The position numbers and the translations under genes were made by a program. 19,530 nt of DNA from Candidatus Zixiibacteriota bacterium (GTDB lineage: Bacteria > Zixibacteria > MSB-5A5 > GN15 > FEB-12): the NCBI GenBank assembly GCA_029932795.1, contig JAOZPL010000003.1:1-19530 (forward strand), written 5' to 3'. Position 1 is the first letter of the stretch. Each line of letters begins with the position of its first letter. Shown piece by piece: positions 6,436 through 14,637 of this stretch. Under the pieces are notes generated by a model. That model worked only from the letters and a program-made list of their open reading frames with translations. It had not been told where the DNA came from and made no database searches.

Positions 6436-8253
6436 TTACGACTGGCTGAGCCTGTCCATCTCCGCGACCTGCTCGGCGAACGATTCGATGGTTGCTTCGA
6501 CAGGCCCCGGTGCAGTCATATCCACACCGCAAGTCTTCAGCAGTTCAATCGGGTGATCCTTCCCACCGGACGAGAGCAACTCCAGATACTTCTCGATTAT
6601 GCCTGTTTCTCCACCGATGAACTTACCGAGGATCGCATGTGAGGCGGCGTAGGAAGTTGCGTACTGGTAGACATAAAAGGCGTTATAGAAGTGTGGTATC
6701 CGTGCCCACTTGTACTTCGCATAATCATCGAGAGTCATCACCGGGCCGAAATACTCCTGTATGAGTTCCGTCCATATTCTGTTCATCAGATCGGGAGAGA
6801 GTGCGTCGCCTTTCTCAACGTGTTCGTGAATGTCGAGTTCAAAGCGTGCATACATCACCTGGTGGAAAAACGTCCCCACCGTGTTATCGATCTGCCGATT
6901 CAACAGGTACAGCCGCTCCGCCTTATCTTTCGCCCTGTCGAGCAGTAGCTGCAGCAGCAAGCCCTCGTTGAGGGTCGAGGCAACCTCGGCGACAAAGATA
7001 GAGTAGTGTGACTTGGGATAGGGCTGGGCAAGGCTGGTCAGGTGGCTGTGCATGGCGTGGCCCATCTCGTGCGCCAGCGTTAACATATTGTCCACCGTGT
7101 CGTTGTAGTTCATCAGTACATAGGGATGCACCGAGTAGTTTCCGAAACTGTAAGCGCCGCTGCCTTTGCCCTCCGTTTCGAAGGCGTCGACCCAGCGACT
7201 TTCGAAAGCATGCTGCAGAGCCTGACAATAGTTATTACCAAGTGGCTTCACTGCCTCCAGAACCTGCCTGACTGCGTCATCGTAGCTGATCTCGTAGTCT
7301 TTCTCCGGAAAGAGGGGGCAGTGCATGTCGTAAGGTGTGATTTCGTCGAGCTCGAGGATACGCTTTCGGAGAGCAATATAGGCGTGGAGACCACTTAGCA
7401 TGCCTTCGGTCGTATCCAGCAGTGAGTGGTAAACCGACAGTGGGATGTTATCGCCATCAAGGGCGGCATGCAGGCAGCTCTCGAACTTCCTGGCACGGCA
7501 GTAAAAGACATCAGCGTTGACAGAAACTGTCAGTGAGGCTGCTGTTGTATTAATGTGATTCTTGTAGGCGGAATAAAAGACCTCATTGGCATCGCGTCGA
7601 ACACGGCGGTCCGATGATTCGAGGAACTTCAAAAACCGTTGTTTTGTCAGCTCAACTTCGTTGCCCCGCTCATCTTTGACTATTCCGTATTTCAGGTCGG
7701 CGTCATCGAGCATAGTGAAGATTAAGTTTGGCCCTCGTGCAATCTGGGAAGACATGGCCAGCAGTTCTTCGACTTCCTCAGAGCGGATGTGTTCTTTGGA
7801 GCGAATCAACTCCCTGATATAGAAGTCGTATTCGTCAGTCTTTTCGAACTGCGCGGCCATTTCAAGGAGCCTGGCATCATCCAGTTTCAGCAGTTCCGGT
7901 TCCACGAATGCGAAAGCCGCACTCGCCTGCGAGCCGAGCATGGCTGCTCGTTCATTCATGGCCTGATACCCGGATTTCCGGGTGTCGATATCCCTGTTCA
8001 GGTGGGCGTAGTGGTAGAGGTTGTGCAGCTTGCGGGAAAGCTCACTGCGGGTGTGGAGGCAGGTGTACATGATTTTGGGAGACTTGGCCAGCCTTCCAGC
8101 AAACTGCCGCGCCTGCTCTATCATTTCCTGTGCTTTCCTGTAATCCTCCTCCCATGCTTTGTCATCGGGATATATATCCGTCAGGTTCCAGACATATTTT
8201 TCTTCGATATCTTTTCTCTGTGGGATGGCTTTTATTTCGGTAGTGGTCGTCAT
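6436..8253 (-). CDS. pepF: Oligoendopeptidase F (M3 family zinc metallopeptidase)
   Basis: This 605-residue cytosolic zinc peptidase degrades short peptides, acting downstream of proteases such as Lon. The HEXXH zinc site, HEMGH, is at about 395-399, and the third ligand glutamate lies in the downstream AEVASTLNEG segment. The N-terminal sequence RKDIEEKYVWNLTDIYP is typical of PepF, and the length matches the family (about 600). The ATG at 8253 was chosen because GGAGAAGGA lies just upstream and homology to the family starts there. The longer frame to 8391 adds a low-complexity stretch. About 220 bp separates it from the FKBP gene with no evident terminator, so whether it is read from the lon-purA transcript or its own promoter is unresolved. 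Confidence 0.95.
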   Translation of the reverse strand: MTTTTEIKAIPQRKDIEEKYVWNLTDIYPDDKAWEEDYRKAQEMIEQARQFAGRLAKSPKIMYTCLHTRSELSRKLHNLYHYAHLNRDIDTRKSGYQAMNERAAMLGSQASAAFAFVEPELLKLDDARLLEMAAQFEKTDEYDFYIRELIRSKEHIRSEEVEELLAMSSQIARGPNLIFTMLDDADLKYGIVKDERGNEVELTKQRFLKFLESSDRRVRRDANEVFYSAYKNHINTTAASLTVSVNADVFYCRARKFESCLHAALDGDNIPLSVYHSLLDTTEGMLSGLHAYIALRKRILELDEITPYDMHCPLFPEKDYEISYDDAVRQVLEAVKPLGNNYCQALQHAFESRWVDAFETEGKGSGAYSFGNYSVHPYVLMNYNDTVDNMLTLAHEMGHAMHSHLTSLAQPYPKSHYSIFVAEVASTLNEGLLLQLLLDRAKDKAERLYLLNRQIDNTVGTFFHQVMYARFELDIHEHVEKGDALSPDLMNRIWTELIQEYFGPVMTLDDYAKYKWARIPHFYNAFYVYQYATSYAASHAILGKFIGGETGIIEKYLELLSSGGKDHPIELLKTCGVDMTAPGPVEATIESFAEQVAEMDRLSQS

Positions 8254-8472
8254 TGGTAATCCTTCTCCATCAGCGTTCTTGAATGGGCGTAATATGAGGG
8301 AGTGGGAGGGCCAAAGCAATAGAGCGGGTACAATTGCAAATCTGGTTTTGTGGGCAACAGACCACCTTGACTGCCCCTCCCCGGGGTTCACGAAGATATG
8401 GGACAGGTGGGATGTCTGCCGCCCACAAGCATTGTTGATCTCAGTATACCGAGGGGGCTACCCACTTTTCGG

Positions 8473-8997
8473 TTATTTCCCCAGCAGTTTCAGGAACTCG
8501 ATTTCGAACACCAGCCACTGGTTCGGTGGGATGGGGCCGCCTCCCTTGCCGTAACCAAGCTCCGGAGATATGATGAGCCGGCGCACGCCACCCTCTTTCA
8601 TGCCGATCATCCCGTCAACCCAGCCCTTGATAAGCCCGCCGCCAAGCGTGCACGTAAACGGCTTGCCGCCATCTTTGGAGCTCTGGAACCGCTTCTGCTT
8701 GGTGCCGGTGGAATCGGCAAACCAGAGCGTGTAGTGACACTCCACGTGGGAGTTGAGTTTTGCCTCCTTGCCGGTGCCATCGGTGAGGTCCTGGTACCGT
8801 ACGCCGGATTCTGTTTTCATGATTGGGGGCTCTTTCACAGTTTTGGTTGTGTCCTTTTGCGATTTCACTTCAGCGCTGTCGGGTTTGGCCTTGACGTCGA
8901 CCGAGTCTGGTTTGACTTTTATCTCGGTTGAGTCCTGTGCCAGGGCCACGCATGCAAGGACAAATGTGGCCACCACCAGAATGACAGTTGTTCTCAC
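8473..8997 (-). CDS. Exported FKBP-type peptidyl-prolyl cis-trans isomerase
   Basis: This 174-residue protein starts at GTG (8997), 10 nt after AAAGGAG. Residues 1-21 are a signal peptide ending VALA before QDS. Cys16 (VLAC) makes a lipoprotein reading possible but the lipobox is poor. Residues 22-62 are a Lys/Asp/Ser-rich linker with the repeated KPDS word. Residues 70-174 are a single FKBP domain with GLIKGWVDGMIGMKEGG, ELGYG and PNQWLVFEIEFLKLL. It should assist proline isomerisation in the periplasm. One active-site position deviates: the usual FDSS reads FQSS, replacing the Asp equivalent to FKBP12 Asp37. Activity may be altered, or the domain may act as a chaperone. It follows the purA stop by 24 bp and is probably co-transcribed with it. 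Confidence 0.92.
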   Translation of the reverse strand: MRTTVILVVATFVLACVALAQDSTEIKVKPDSVDVKAKPDSAEVKSQKDTTKTVKEPPIMKTESGVRYQDLTDGTGKEAKLNSHVECHYTLWFADSTGTKQKRFQSSKDGGKPFTCTLGGGLIKGWVDGMIGMKEGGVRRLIISPELGYGKGGGPIPPNQWLVFEIEFLKLLGK

Positions 8998-9021
8998 GTT
9001 GTTTATTCTCCTTTCAAAAGA

Positions 9022-10308
9022 TTAACTCTGTTGCTGCACCGTGATTGTCTCTTCTCGCTTAGCACCTGTGGAAACCAGGCAAATATCTACGCCGAGATCG
9101 TCAGCAACGAACTTGAGATAGTCCCGCGCCCTGGTAGGCAGAGAGTCAAAGGCGGTCAGGCCGGTCGTTTCACTCTGCCAGCCGGGAAGAGTTTCGTAAA
9201 TCGGTTTGACGTGACCCAGCGCGGCCAGATCAAGGGGGACTTGGTTGAGGCGCTGGCCATCCAGTTCATACTCGATACAGACTTTGATTTCGCTCCGGTC
9301 GTCCAGTACGTCCAGCTTGGTAACGGCTATCGAGTCTACACCGTTGATTCGGATCGCGTGTCGCAGGGCTACGAGATCAAGCCAGCCGCAACGGCGAGGC
9401 CGTCCTGTGGTTGTGCCGTATTCATCTCCCCGGTTGCGTAACTGCTCGCCGATCTGATCCACAAGTTCAGTAGGGAACGGCCCGGTCCCCACCCGGGTAG
9501 TGTAGGCTTTGATCACCCCGACAACTTCATCAATCATCCGCGGCCCGACACCGAGACCGGTCAGCACGCCGCCGGTGGTGGTGTTCGAGGAAGTGGCGAA
9601 AGGGTATGTGCCCAGGTCAACGTCCAACATCGCCCCCTGAGCGCCCTCATACAGAATCGTCTTACCTTCTCGGCGTGCACGGTACAGGCGATAAGAAACA
9701 TCCACAACCATGGGCCGGAACAGCTCCACCATGCTCATCAGCATCTGGTACGTCTGCTCCAGGTCAGCTCGCTCATCAGAAGAACCTTCGAGGTATCTTG
9801 CCTTGATCGAGAGCTGAAAGTTCAGCCGCTGGCGAAGCCGGTCGGGAGTGAACAGGTCGACGACTCGAATGCCGTGACGAGCGAACTTGTCGACATAGGC
9901 CGGGCCGATCCCACGCCCCGTGGTCCCAAGCGATGCTGTCCCACGTCTCTCCTCCTCGATGGCGTCAATCAACTTGTGGTACGGTAGCACCAGATTGGTG
10001 GCTGGAGAGACGAAGAGGCGTCCGGTGTAGTTGATCCCCTTAGTCACGAGGAGATCAAGCTCTTGCCTGAATTCGACAGGGTCAAGTACAACACCGTTAC
10101 CGATATAGCAAACCTTGTCCGGCTGAATGATCCCCGACGGTATCAGGTGCAGCATGTACTTGGTGTCGTCTGCAATTATGGTGTGTCCGGCATTGGCCCC
10201 GCCCTGAAAGCGAGCAATAATATCAGCATCGGCAGCAAAGAGATCGACAATCTTACCCTTACCTTCGTCTCCCCACTGACAGCCAAGGACGACTCTGTTC
10301 TTACCCAT
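9022..10308 (-). CDS. purA: Adenylosuccinate synthetase
   Basis: This 428-residue enzyme condenses IMP with aspartate using GTP to make adenylosuccinate, the first committed step from IMP to AMP. The N-terminus reads VVLGCQWGDEGKGK, which holds the catalytic Asp and P-loop, followed by GGANAGHTI with the catalytic His. Further hallmarks are TTGRGIGPAY, EGAQGAMLDVDLGTYPF, TGRPRRCGWLDLVALR and VAVTKLD-like VTKLDVLD. The length is standard. The ATG at 10308 was chosen because it has a GGGAG site and the family N-terminus. It overlaps the engB stop by 8 nt (ATGGGTAA), implying translational coupling. Nothing unusual is seen in the active-site motifs. Confidence 0.97.
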   Translation of the reverse strand: MGKNRVVLGCQWGDEGKGKIVDLFAADADIIARFQGGANAGHTIIADDTKYMLHLIPSGIIQPDKVCYIGNGVVLDPVEFRQELDLLVTKGINYTGRLFVSPATNLVLPYHKLIDAIEEERRGTASLGTTGRGIGPAYVDKFARHGIRVVDLFTPDRLRQRLNFQLSIKARYLEGSSDERADLEQTYQMLMSMVELFRPMVVDVSYRLYRARREGKTILYEGAQGAMLDVDLGTYPFATSSNTTTGGVLTGLGVGPRMIDEVVGVIKAYTTRVGTGPFPTELVDQIGEQLRNRGDEYGTTTGRPRRCGWLDLVALRHAIRINGVDSIAVTKLDVLDDRSEIKVCIEYELDGQRLNQVPLDLAALGHVKPIYETLPGWQSETTGLTAFDSLPTRARDYLKFVADDLGVDICLVSTGAKREETITVQQQS

Positions 10309-10975
10309 TACTTTGCTCCCTTGGTATAATAGCGTGCGTGTTGGCCAGCTCACGGACGGCGGCTATAAGGTCGTTTTTCCCCAAGCCGGAAACGACCGAG
10401 AATGGGATGGCGTCAAGGCCAAGTTCCTCTTCGACCTGCTGCACCTTTCTCTTGATCTTATCCCGGCTCAGCTTGTCGGATTTCGTTATGGCGACCAGCA
10501 CCGGCAGTTCCCGTTCAGCCAGCCACGCCAACAGTTGCCGGTCTTTGTCCGTAGTCTCCCTTCTGCAGTCCAGCAGCAGCAGCAAACCGACAAGATTTTT
10601 GCCACCGGTTAGGTAATCTTCGATAAGTTTTCCCCACTGCGCTTTGGCTGATCTGGAAGCTCGGGCATAACCGTAACCCGGTAGATCAACAAGATAGAAC
10701 TCCCCATTGATGAGATAGTAGTTCAGAGACTGAGTTTTTCCCGGTGTCGCGGACACCTTGGCCAGTTTCTTACGTTTTCCGAGAAGCCGATTCAAGAGCG
10801 AGGACTTACCGACATTGGAGCGCCCGGCGATAGCAACCTGTGCCCGACGATCCTTCGGTAGTTGATCGATCGCATAAAACGAACCGACGAAGATAGCTTC
10901 AAACTGTCTATGAGTTTTGATTGTTTTCTCCCGATGACGGATGCTGTGAGAGCCTGCATGACCTGGGCTTTGCAT
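10301..10975 (-). CDS. engB: Ribosome-biogenesis GTPase EngB/YsxC/YihA
   Basis: This 224-residue GTPase is required for late assembly of the large ribosomal subunit. The G motifs are in order: G1 GRSNVGKSS (51-59), G2 within SATPGKTQSLN, G3 DLPGYG, G4 TKSDK and G5 SVVSG. The ATG at 10975 shares its A with the lon TGA stop (TGATG), the usual mark of reinitiation. The frame could extend to 11089 but that region is lon coding sequence and unlike EngB. The first 20 residues are not conserved in the family, so an internal start is possible. It sits between lon and purA with overlaps at both ends, so expression is tied to theirs. Confidence 0.95.
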   Translation of the reverse strand: MQSPGHAGSHSIRHREKTIKTHRQFEAIFVGSFYAIDQLPKDRRAQVAIAGRSNVGKSSLLNRLLGKRKKLAKVSATPGKTQSLNYYLINGEFYLVDLPGYGYARASRSAKAQWGKLIEDYLTGGKNLVGLLLLLDCRRETTDKDRQLLAWLAERELPVLVAITKSDKLSRDKIKRKVQQVEEELGLDAIPFSVVSGLGKNDLIAAVRELANTHAIIPREQSNG

Positions 10976-13374
10976 CAATTCACTCTGGTGGCTCGCCGCG
11001 GGCTTGGTCTGATCCGGGGGTTCACGAACGGCGATTCGGTCAAGGCCAGTTTCAGAACCTCCTTCACGTGCTTGACATAGTGCAAGCACAGGCCTTCGAG
11101 AAGTTCGTTCGGCAACTCGTCAATATCCTTGCGGTTTCTATCCGGAATGATAATGTCGGTTATACCCAGCCGTTTAGCGGCCAGAAGCTTTTCATTAAGG
11201 CCTCCAACCGGCAAGACATCGCCGGTGAGTGTAATCTCACCGGTCATGGCGATGTCGGTTCGAACAGGAATCTTCGTCAGTGCGGATAGCAGGGCTGTGA
11301 TCAGGGTGATACCGGCTGAGGGGCCATCCTTTGGTACCGCTCCCTCCGGTATATGTACGTGCAGTTCAAGTTGTTGAAAGAAATTCTCGGCAAGGCCGAA
11401 CTGGGGGGCATGATTGCGGATATATGAGAGGGCGGCAACACCCGATTCGCGCATGACATCGCCGAGCGACCCTGTCAGGGTCAGCTTGGCTTTCCCTTTC
11501 ATGGGAACGACCTCTACCGGCAGAGTATCACCGCCGAGTTCAGTCCAGGCCAGGCCGACAGCGTAACCGACTGTCGGATGTGTCTTCATATTGGTTCCCA
11601 CGTACTTTCTGGGGCCAAGCGCCCTGTGCACACGTGTCTTGTTCAGCACCAGACGTTTCGTACGCTTTCCTTTGGCTATCTCCACCGCCGTCTTACGGAA
11701 TATCGCGCCCAGTTGCCGCTCCAGTTCGCGGACGCCCGCTTCGCGAGTGTAAAAACGAATGGTTTCATAGAGGGCATCTTCCCGTACTTCCAGCGTCAGT
11801 TTCTCCAACCCAAGTTCCTTGAGCAGCTTGGGGATAAGATAGTCGCGTGCTATAGCTACCTTTTCGAAGTCGAGGTAACCCGGTAGCAGGATTGTCTCCA
11901 TGCGGTCACGTAAGGGCTGCGGGATACTGGCTGCGGAGTTGGCGGTTGTGATAAAAAGGATGTTAGATAAGTCATACTCAATTTCTAGATAGTTATCCGA
12001 GAAAGTGTGGTTCTGTTCCGGATCAAGAACTTCAAGCAGTGCAGAGGCGGGATCACCCCGGAAGTCTTTGCCGATTTTGTCAACCTCATCCAGCAGAAAG
12101 ACCGGATTCGACGCTTGCGCCTTTTTCAGCGACTGGATTATACGGCCGGGCATAGCACCGATATATGTTCGGCGGTGTCCACGGATTTCCGCTTCATCAT
12201 GAATACCCCCGAGTGACATGCGGACGAACTTTCTTGCCAGCGCCCGTGCCACAGAGCGACCAATTGAAGTTTTCCCAACACCGGGCGGCCCGACCAGACA
12301 GAGTATCGGCCCCTTGACTTTCCCGGCCAGGCGCATTACCGCCAGGTGTTCCAGAATCCGTTTTTTAGGTTTTTCCAGGCCGTAGTGGTCGCCGTTCAGA
12401 ATCGAGTGTACGCCCTTGAAATCGGTTCGGCCCTTGGTGTGGACATTCCATGGCAGGGCGAATATCCAGTCAAGATATGATCTTACCACTCCGGATTCCG
12501 CTGAATATGGGTGCATCTTGGACAGCTTGCGAATCTCTTCTTCCGCTCTCTCCCGGACCTGCTCGGGGTAGTCGCCGCCTTTAAGCTTGGCGTAGAGATC
12601 TTCAACTTCCGCACCCGGTTCATCCTCTTGCCCAAGCTCATCCTTGATGGCCTTGAGCTGTTGCTGCAGGTATACCTCGCGCTGCCCGCGAGACATCGAC
12701 TCCCGCACCGAACCATCAATCTTCTGCTCAATCTTTAATATCTCAATCTCTTCTTTGAGAACCTCGGAAAGTGTGTGGAACTCTTCTTTGATGGAAGGCG
12801 TCTCAAGAATTCGCTGTTTGGTTTCGATCTTTTGCAGCAGATGGGCTGCGATAGTGTCGGCGAGTTGATGATGTTTGTCAATCGATGCGATAGATACCAG
12901 CACCTCGTCCGGGATGCGGCGGTTAAGCCTGATATATTCTGCGAACTGCTCGGAAACGGCGCGGGAGAGGGCTTCGGTTTCGCGATTATGGGTCTCCTGA
13001 TTGCGGGCGAGGATATCCAGCCTGGCGCGCAGATAACCGTGGGATTTTGTTATGCCGGCAATGCGGGCCCGCACTATTCCCTCGATCAGAACTTTCAAGG
13101 TACCGTTCGGCATCTTCATAACCTGGATAATCCGGGCAATGACACCGGTCTCATAGAGATCCGATACTTGCGGATCGTCGATAGTGGAGGAGCGCTGGGT
13201 TATCAGGAAGATCTGCTTGTCCTGGATCATCGCTTCCTGCAGAGCCTTCACGGTGAAGTCGCGGCCGACCAGAAGGGGATAGATCATGTATGGGAATACG
13301 ACGACATCGCGAAGCGGGATCACCGGCAGGCGCGATCTGATATCTATTTCCTCAGAATTGTGGATCAGTTTCAT
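10975..13374 (-). CDS. lon: ATP-dependent Lon protease (LonA type)
   Basis: This cytosolic AAA+ protease degrades misfolded and regulatory proteins. From the ATG at 13374 it has 799 residues. The N-terminal LON substrate-binding domain starts LPVIPLRDVVVFPYM. A coiled-coil region contains QREVYLQQQLKAIKDELG. The AAA+ module has Walker A GPPGVGKTS and Walker B VFLLDEVDKI. The C-terminal protease domain has Ser686 in PKDGPSAGI and Lys729 in LNEKLL, 43 residues apart as in E. coli Lon (Ser679/Lys722). A TTG at 13407 would add 11 residues; neither start has a good Shine-Dalgarno. A consensus-like promoter lies just upstream. The stop overlaps engB by 1 nt. No CIRCE or sigma32-like heat-shock element was seen. 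Confidence 0.97.
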   Translation of the reverse strand: MKLIHNSEEIDIRSRLPVIPLRDVVVFPYMIYPLLVGRDFTVKALQEAMIQDKQIFLITQRSSTIDDPQVSDLYETGVIARIIQVMKMPNGTLKVLIEGIVRARIAGITKSHGYLRARLDILARNQETHNRETEALSRAVSEQFAEYIRLNRRIPDEVLVSIASIDKHHQLADTIAAHLLQKIETKQRILETPSIKEEFHTLSEVLKEEIEILKIEQKIDGSVRESMSRGQREVYLQQQLKAIKDELGQEDEPGAEVEDLYAKLKGGDYPEQVRERAEEEIRKLSKMHPYSAESGVVRSYLDWIFALPWNVHTKGRTDFKGVHSILNGDHYGLEKPKKRILEHLAVMRLAGKVKGPILCLVGPPGVGKTSIGRSVARALARKFVRMSLGGIHDEAEIRGHRRTYIGAMPGRIIQSLKKAQASNPVFLLDEVDKIGKDFRGDPASALLEVLDPEQNHTFSDNYLEIEYDLSNILFITTANSAASIPQPLRDRMETILLPGYLDFEKVAIARDYLIPKLLKELGLEKLTLEVREDALYETIRFYTREAGVRELERQLGAIFRKTAVEIAKGKRTKRLVLNKTRVHRALGPRKYVGTNMKTHPTVGYAVGLAWTELGGDTLPVEVVPMKGKAKLTLTGSLGDVMRESGVAALSYIRNHAPQFGLAENFFQQLELHVHIPEGAVPKDGPSAGITLITALLSALTKIPVRTDIAMTGEITLTGDVLPVGGLNEKLLAAKRLGITDIIIPDRNRKDIDELPNELLEGLCLHYVKHVKEVLKLALTESPFVNPRIRPSPRRATRVN

Positions 13375-13430
13375 AATTGAGCCAGTATTGTCGTTCCGTT
13401 CTGACAAAAACGCAAAACCCCAAACCTTTT

Positions 13431-13459
13431 ATTATACTTATATTCATCCCTAAGGCCAA
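13431..13459 (-). promoter_or_regulatory. Sigma70-type promoter for lon-engB-purA
   Basis: On the minus strand TTGGCC (13459-13454) and a perfect TATAAT (13436-13431) are separated by exactly 17 bp. Initiation is expected near 13424, giving a leader of about 17 nt to the TTG start or about 50 nt to the ATG start of lon. It lies in the 163-bp gap between the kinase-like gene and lon. Confidence 0.6.
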
Positions 13460-13537
13460 GGACTTTTTCCCGTTCATCAACTGCTGATTCTGATATGTTC
13501 TACCAACGCAGATAGATAGGCAATGTCAAGGGGGGTA

Positions 13538-14461
13538 TCATTTATAGAGAGTTGTAACTACAAACCATAAAACAAGAAGCAGAGCCATCAGGACAGCCAG
13601 AAGCAAGTAGAGACGGGCTGAACCGGAATAAGATACTCCGTAGGGACTTCTATTCTCCTGCTGTTGAAAGGATTGCATTCCTTTTAATGTTGCAAGTAGC
13701 CCGGTGGTACCAGAAAAGCGATCATCCGGGTCTCTGGCCAGAAGTTTCTTTAGCAGTAGTTGTGCCTCTGATGGCAAGGCTCGGACCTCATCACGCGTGA
13801 GGTCCGGTTGACCATCCAGGATAGCCTGTTTGGCGGCTGCGGGGCCATCAGTTGGAAACGGAACCCTCCCTGTCAGCATTTCGTAAAACACAACCCCAAG
13901 AGAATACAGGTCCGTCCGCTGGTCGGCCTGATCGCTTCTGAACTGTTCAGGCGCCAGGTAAACCAGGTCGCTCGGCTTTATCTCGTCAGCAGCCTCAGGA
14001 CTGGTTCTGAGGGGCAGTCGGAAATCAACCAGCTTGGTCTGGCCTTTACTGGTTACAAACACATTTTGCGAAGTTATGTTGAGATGAAGCAGACCGTGTC
14101 CGTGTGTGTGCTGGAGTGTCTCAACGAGTTGACGCGCCAGAGCCAAAAAACGATCATAGGTAAGGGGCTGTGTACGGATCAGCTCTTTGATGGTGTCGCC
14201 CTCGATATATTCACGGATGATGTATTGCCTGCCATTAACCAGCTCGAGAGAGTAAAAAACGGCAATATGGGTGTCGTTCAGACGCGAGAGAGCATTCATA
14301 TCGTCGAGGAACTGTTCCCGGTCCTCATCGGCTACCAGAGCTTTGTTGATGTCCTTGATGGCGACAATGCGGTCCAGCCCGCTGTCCCAGGCCAGATTCA
14401 CCTCGCCGTGCTTCCCCTCGCCTAGCTTCTTGGTGATATCGTAGTGGAGCAGTTTTTTCAT
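13538..14461 (-). CDS. Membrane-anchored serine/threonine kinase homologue, probable pseudokinase
   Basis: This 307-residue protein has a eukaryotic-type (PknB-like) kinase fold at about 5-262 and a C-terminal transmembrane helix at about 283-303, leaving almost nothing outside the membrane. The glycine loop is GEGKHGEV (14-21), the ATP-binding Lys is Lys36 (VAIK), APE is at 170-172 and the F-helix Asp is Asp184. The catalytic loop reads HLNITSQN: the HRD aspartate is Asn128, and HRD Arg is Leu. DFG is DFR (147-149), and the helix-C Glu is probably Asp54. Loss of the catalytic base predicts little or no phosphotransfer, so the likely role is as an ATP-binding scaffold or allosteric partner. 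The ATG has an AAGGATAGGA site. It lies 176 bp after the helicase gene and 130-160 bp before lon, so it may be a single-gene unit. Confidence 0.9.
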   Translation of the reverse strand: MKKLLHYDITKKLGEGKHGEVNLAWDSGLDRIVAIKDINKALVADEDREQFLDDMNALSRLNDTHIAVFYSLELVNGRQYIIREYIEGDTIKELIRTQPLTYDRFLALARQLVETLQHTHGHGLLHLNITSQNVFVTSKGQTKLVDFRLPLRTSPEAADEIKPSDLVYLAPEQFRSDQADQRTDLYSLGVVFYEMLTGRVPFPTDGPAAAKQAILDGQPDLTRDEVRALPSEAQLLLKKLLARDPDDRFSGTTGLLATLKGMQSFQQQENRSPYGVSYSGSARLYLLLAVLMALLLVLWFVVTTLYK

Positions 14462-14637
14462 AGAGTTCCTATCCTTGCACGGAGACCCACAGGGACAGAA
14501 AGCGGCGATGCAATCTTTGGGGCAACTTAAAAACGCATTAGCTCTGCTGTGGGTGCCGGCGTGCGAGGGGATATGTGGAACACAGGTATACAGTGAGGTC
14601 GGACAGTCAGGTGGTATGAGGCAGGAGCACCAGCCGC

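Noticed and set aside
8405..8470. GTGGG...CCCAC hairpin after the FKBP gene as a terminator
   Set aside because: Short stem, long loop and no T-run on the minus strand.
13524..13529. Perfect TTGACA on the minus strand between the kinase-like gene and lon
   Set aside because: No -10 hexamer at 16-18 bp; the TTGGCC-17-TATAAT pair further down is a better promoter.
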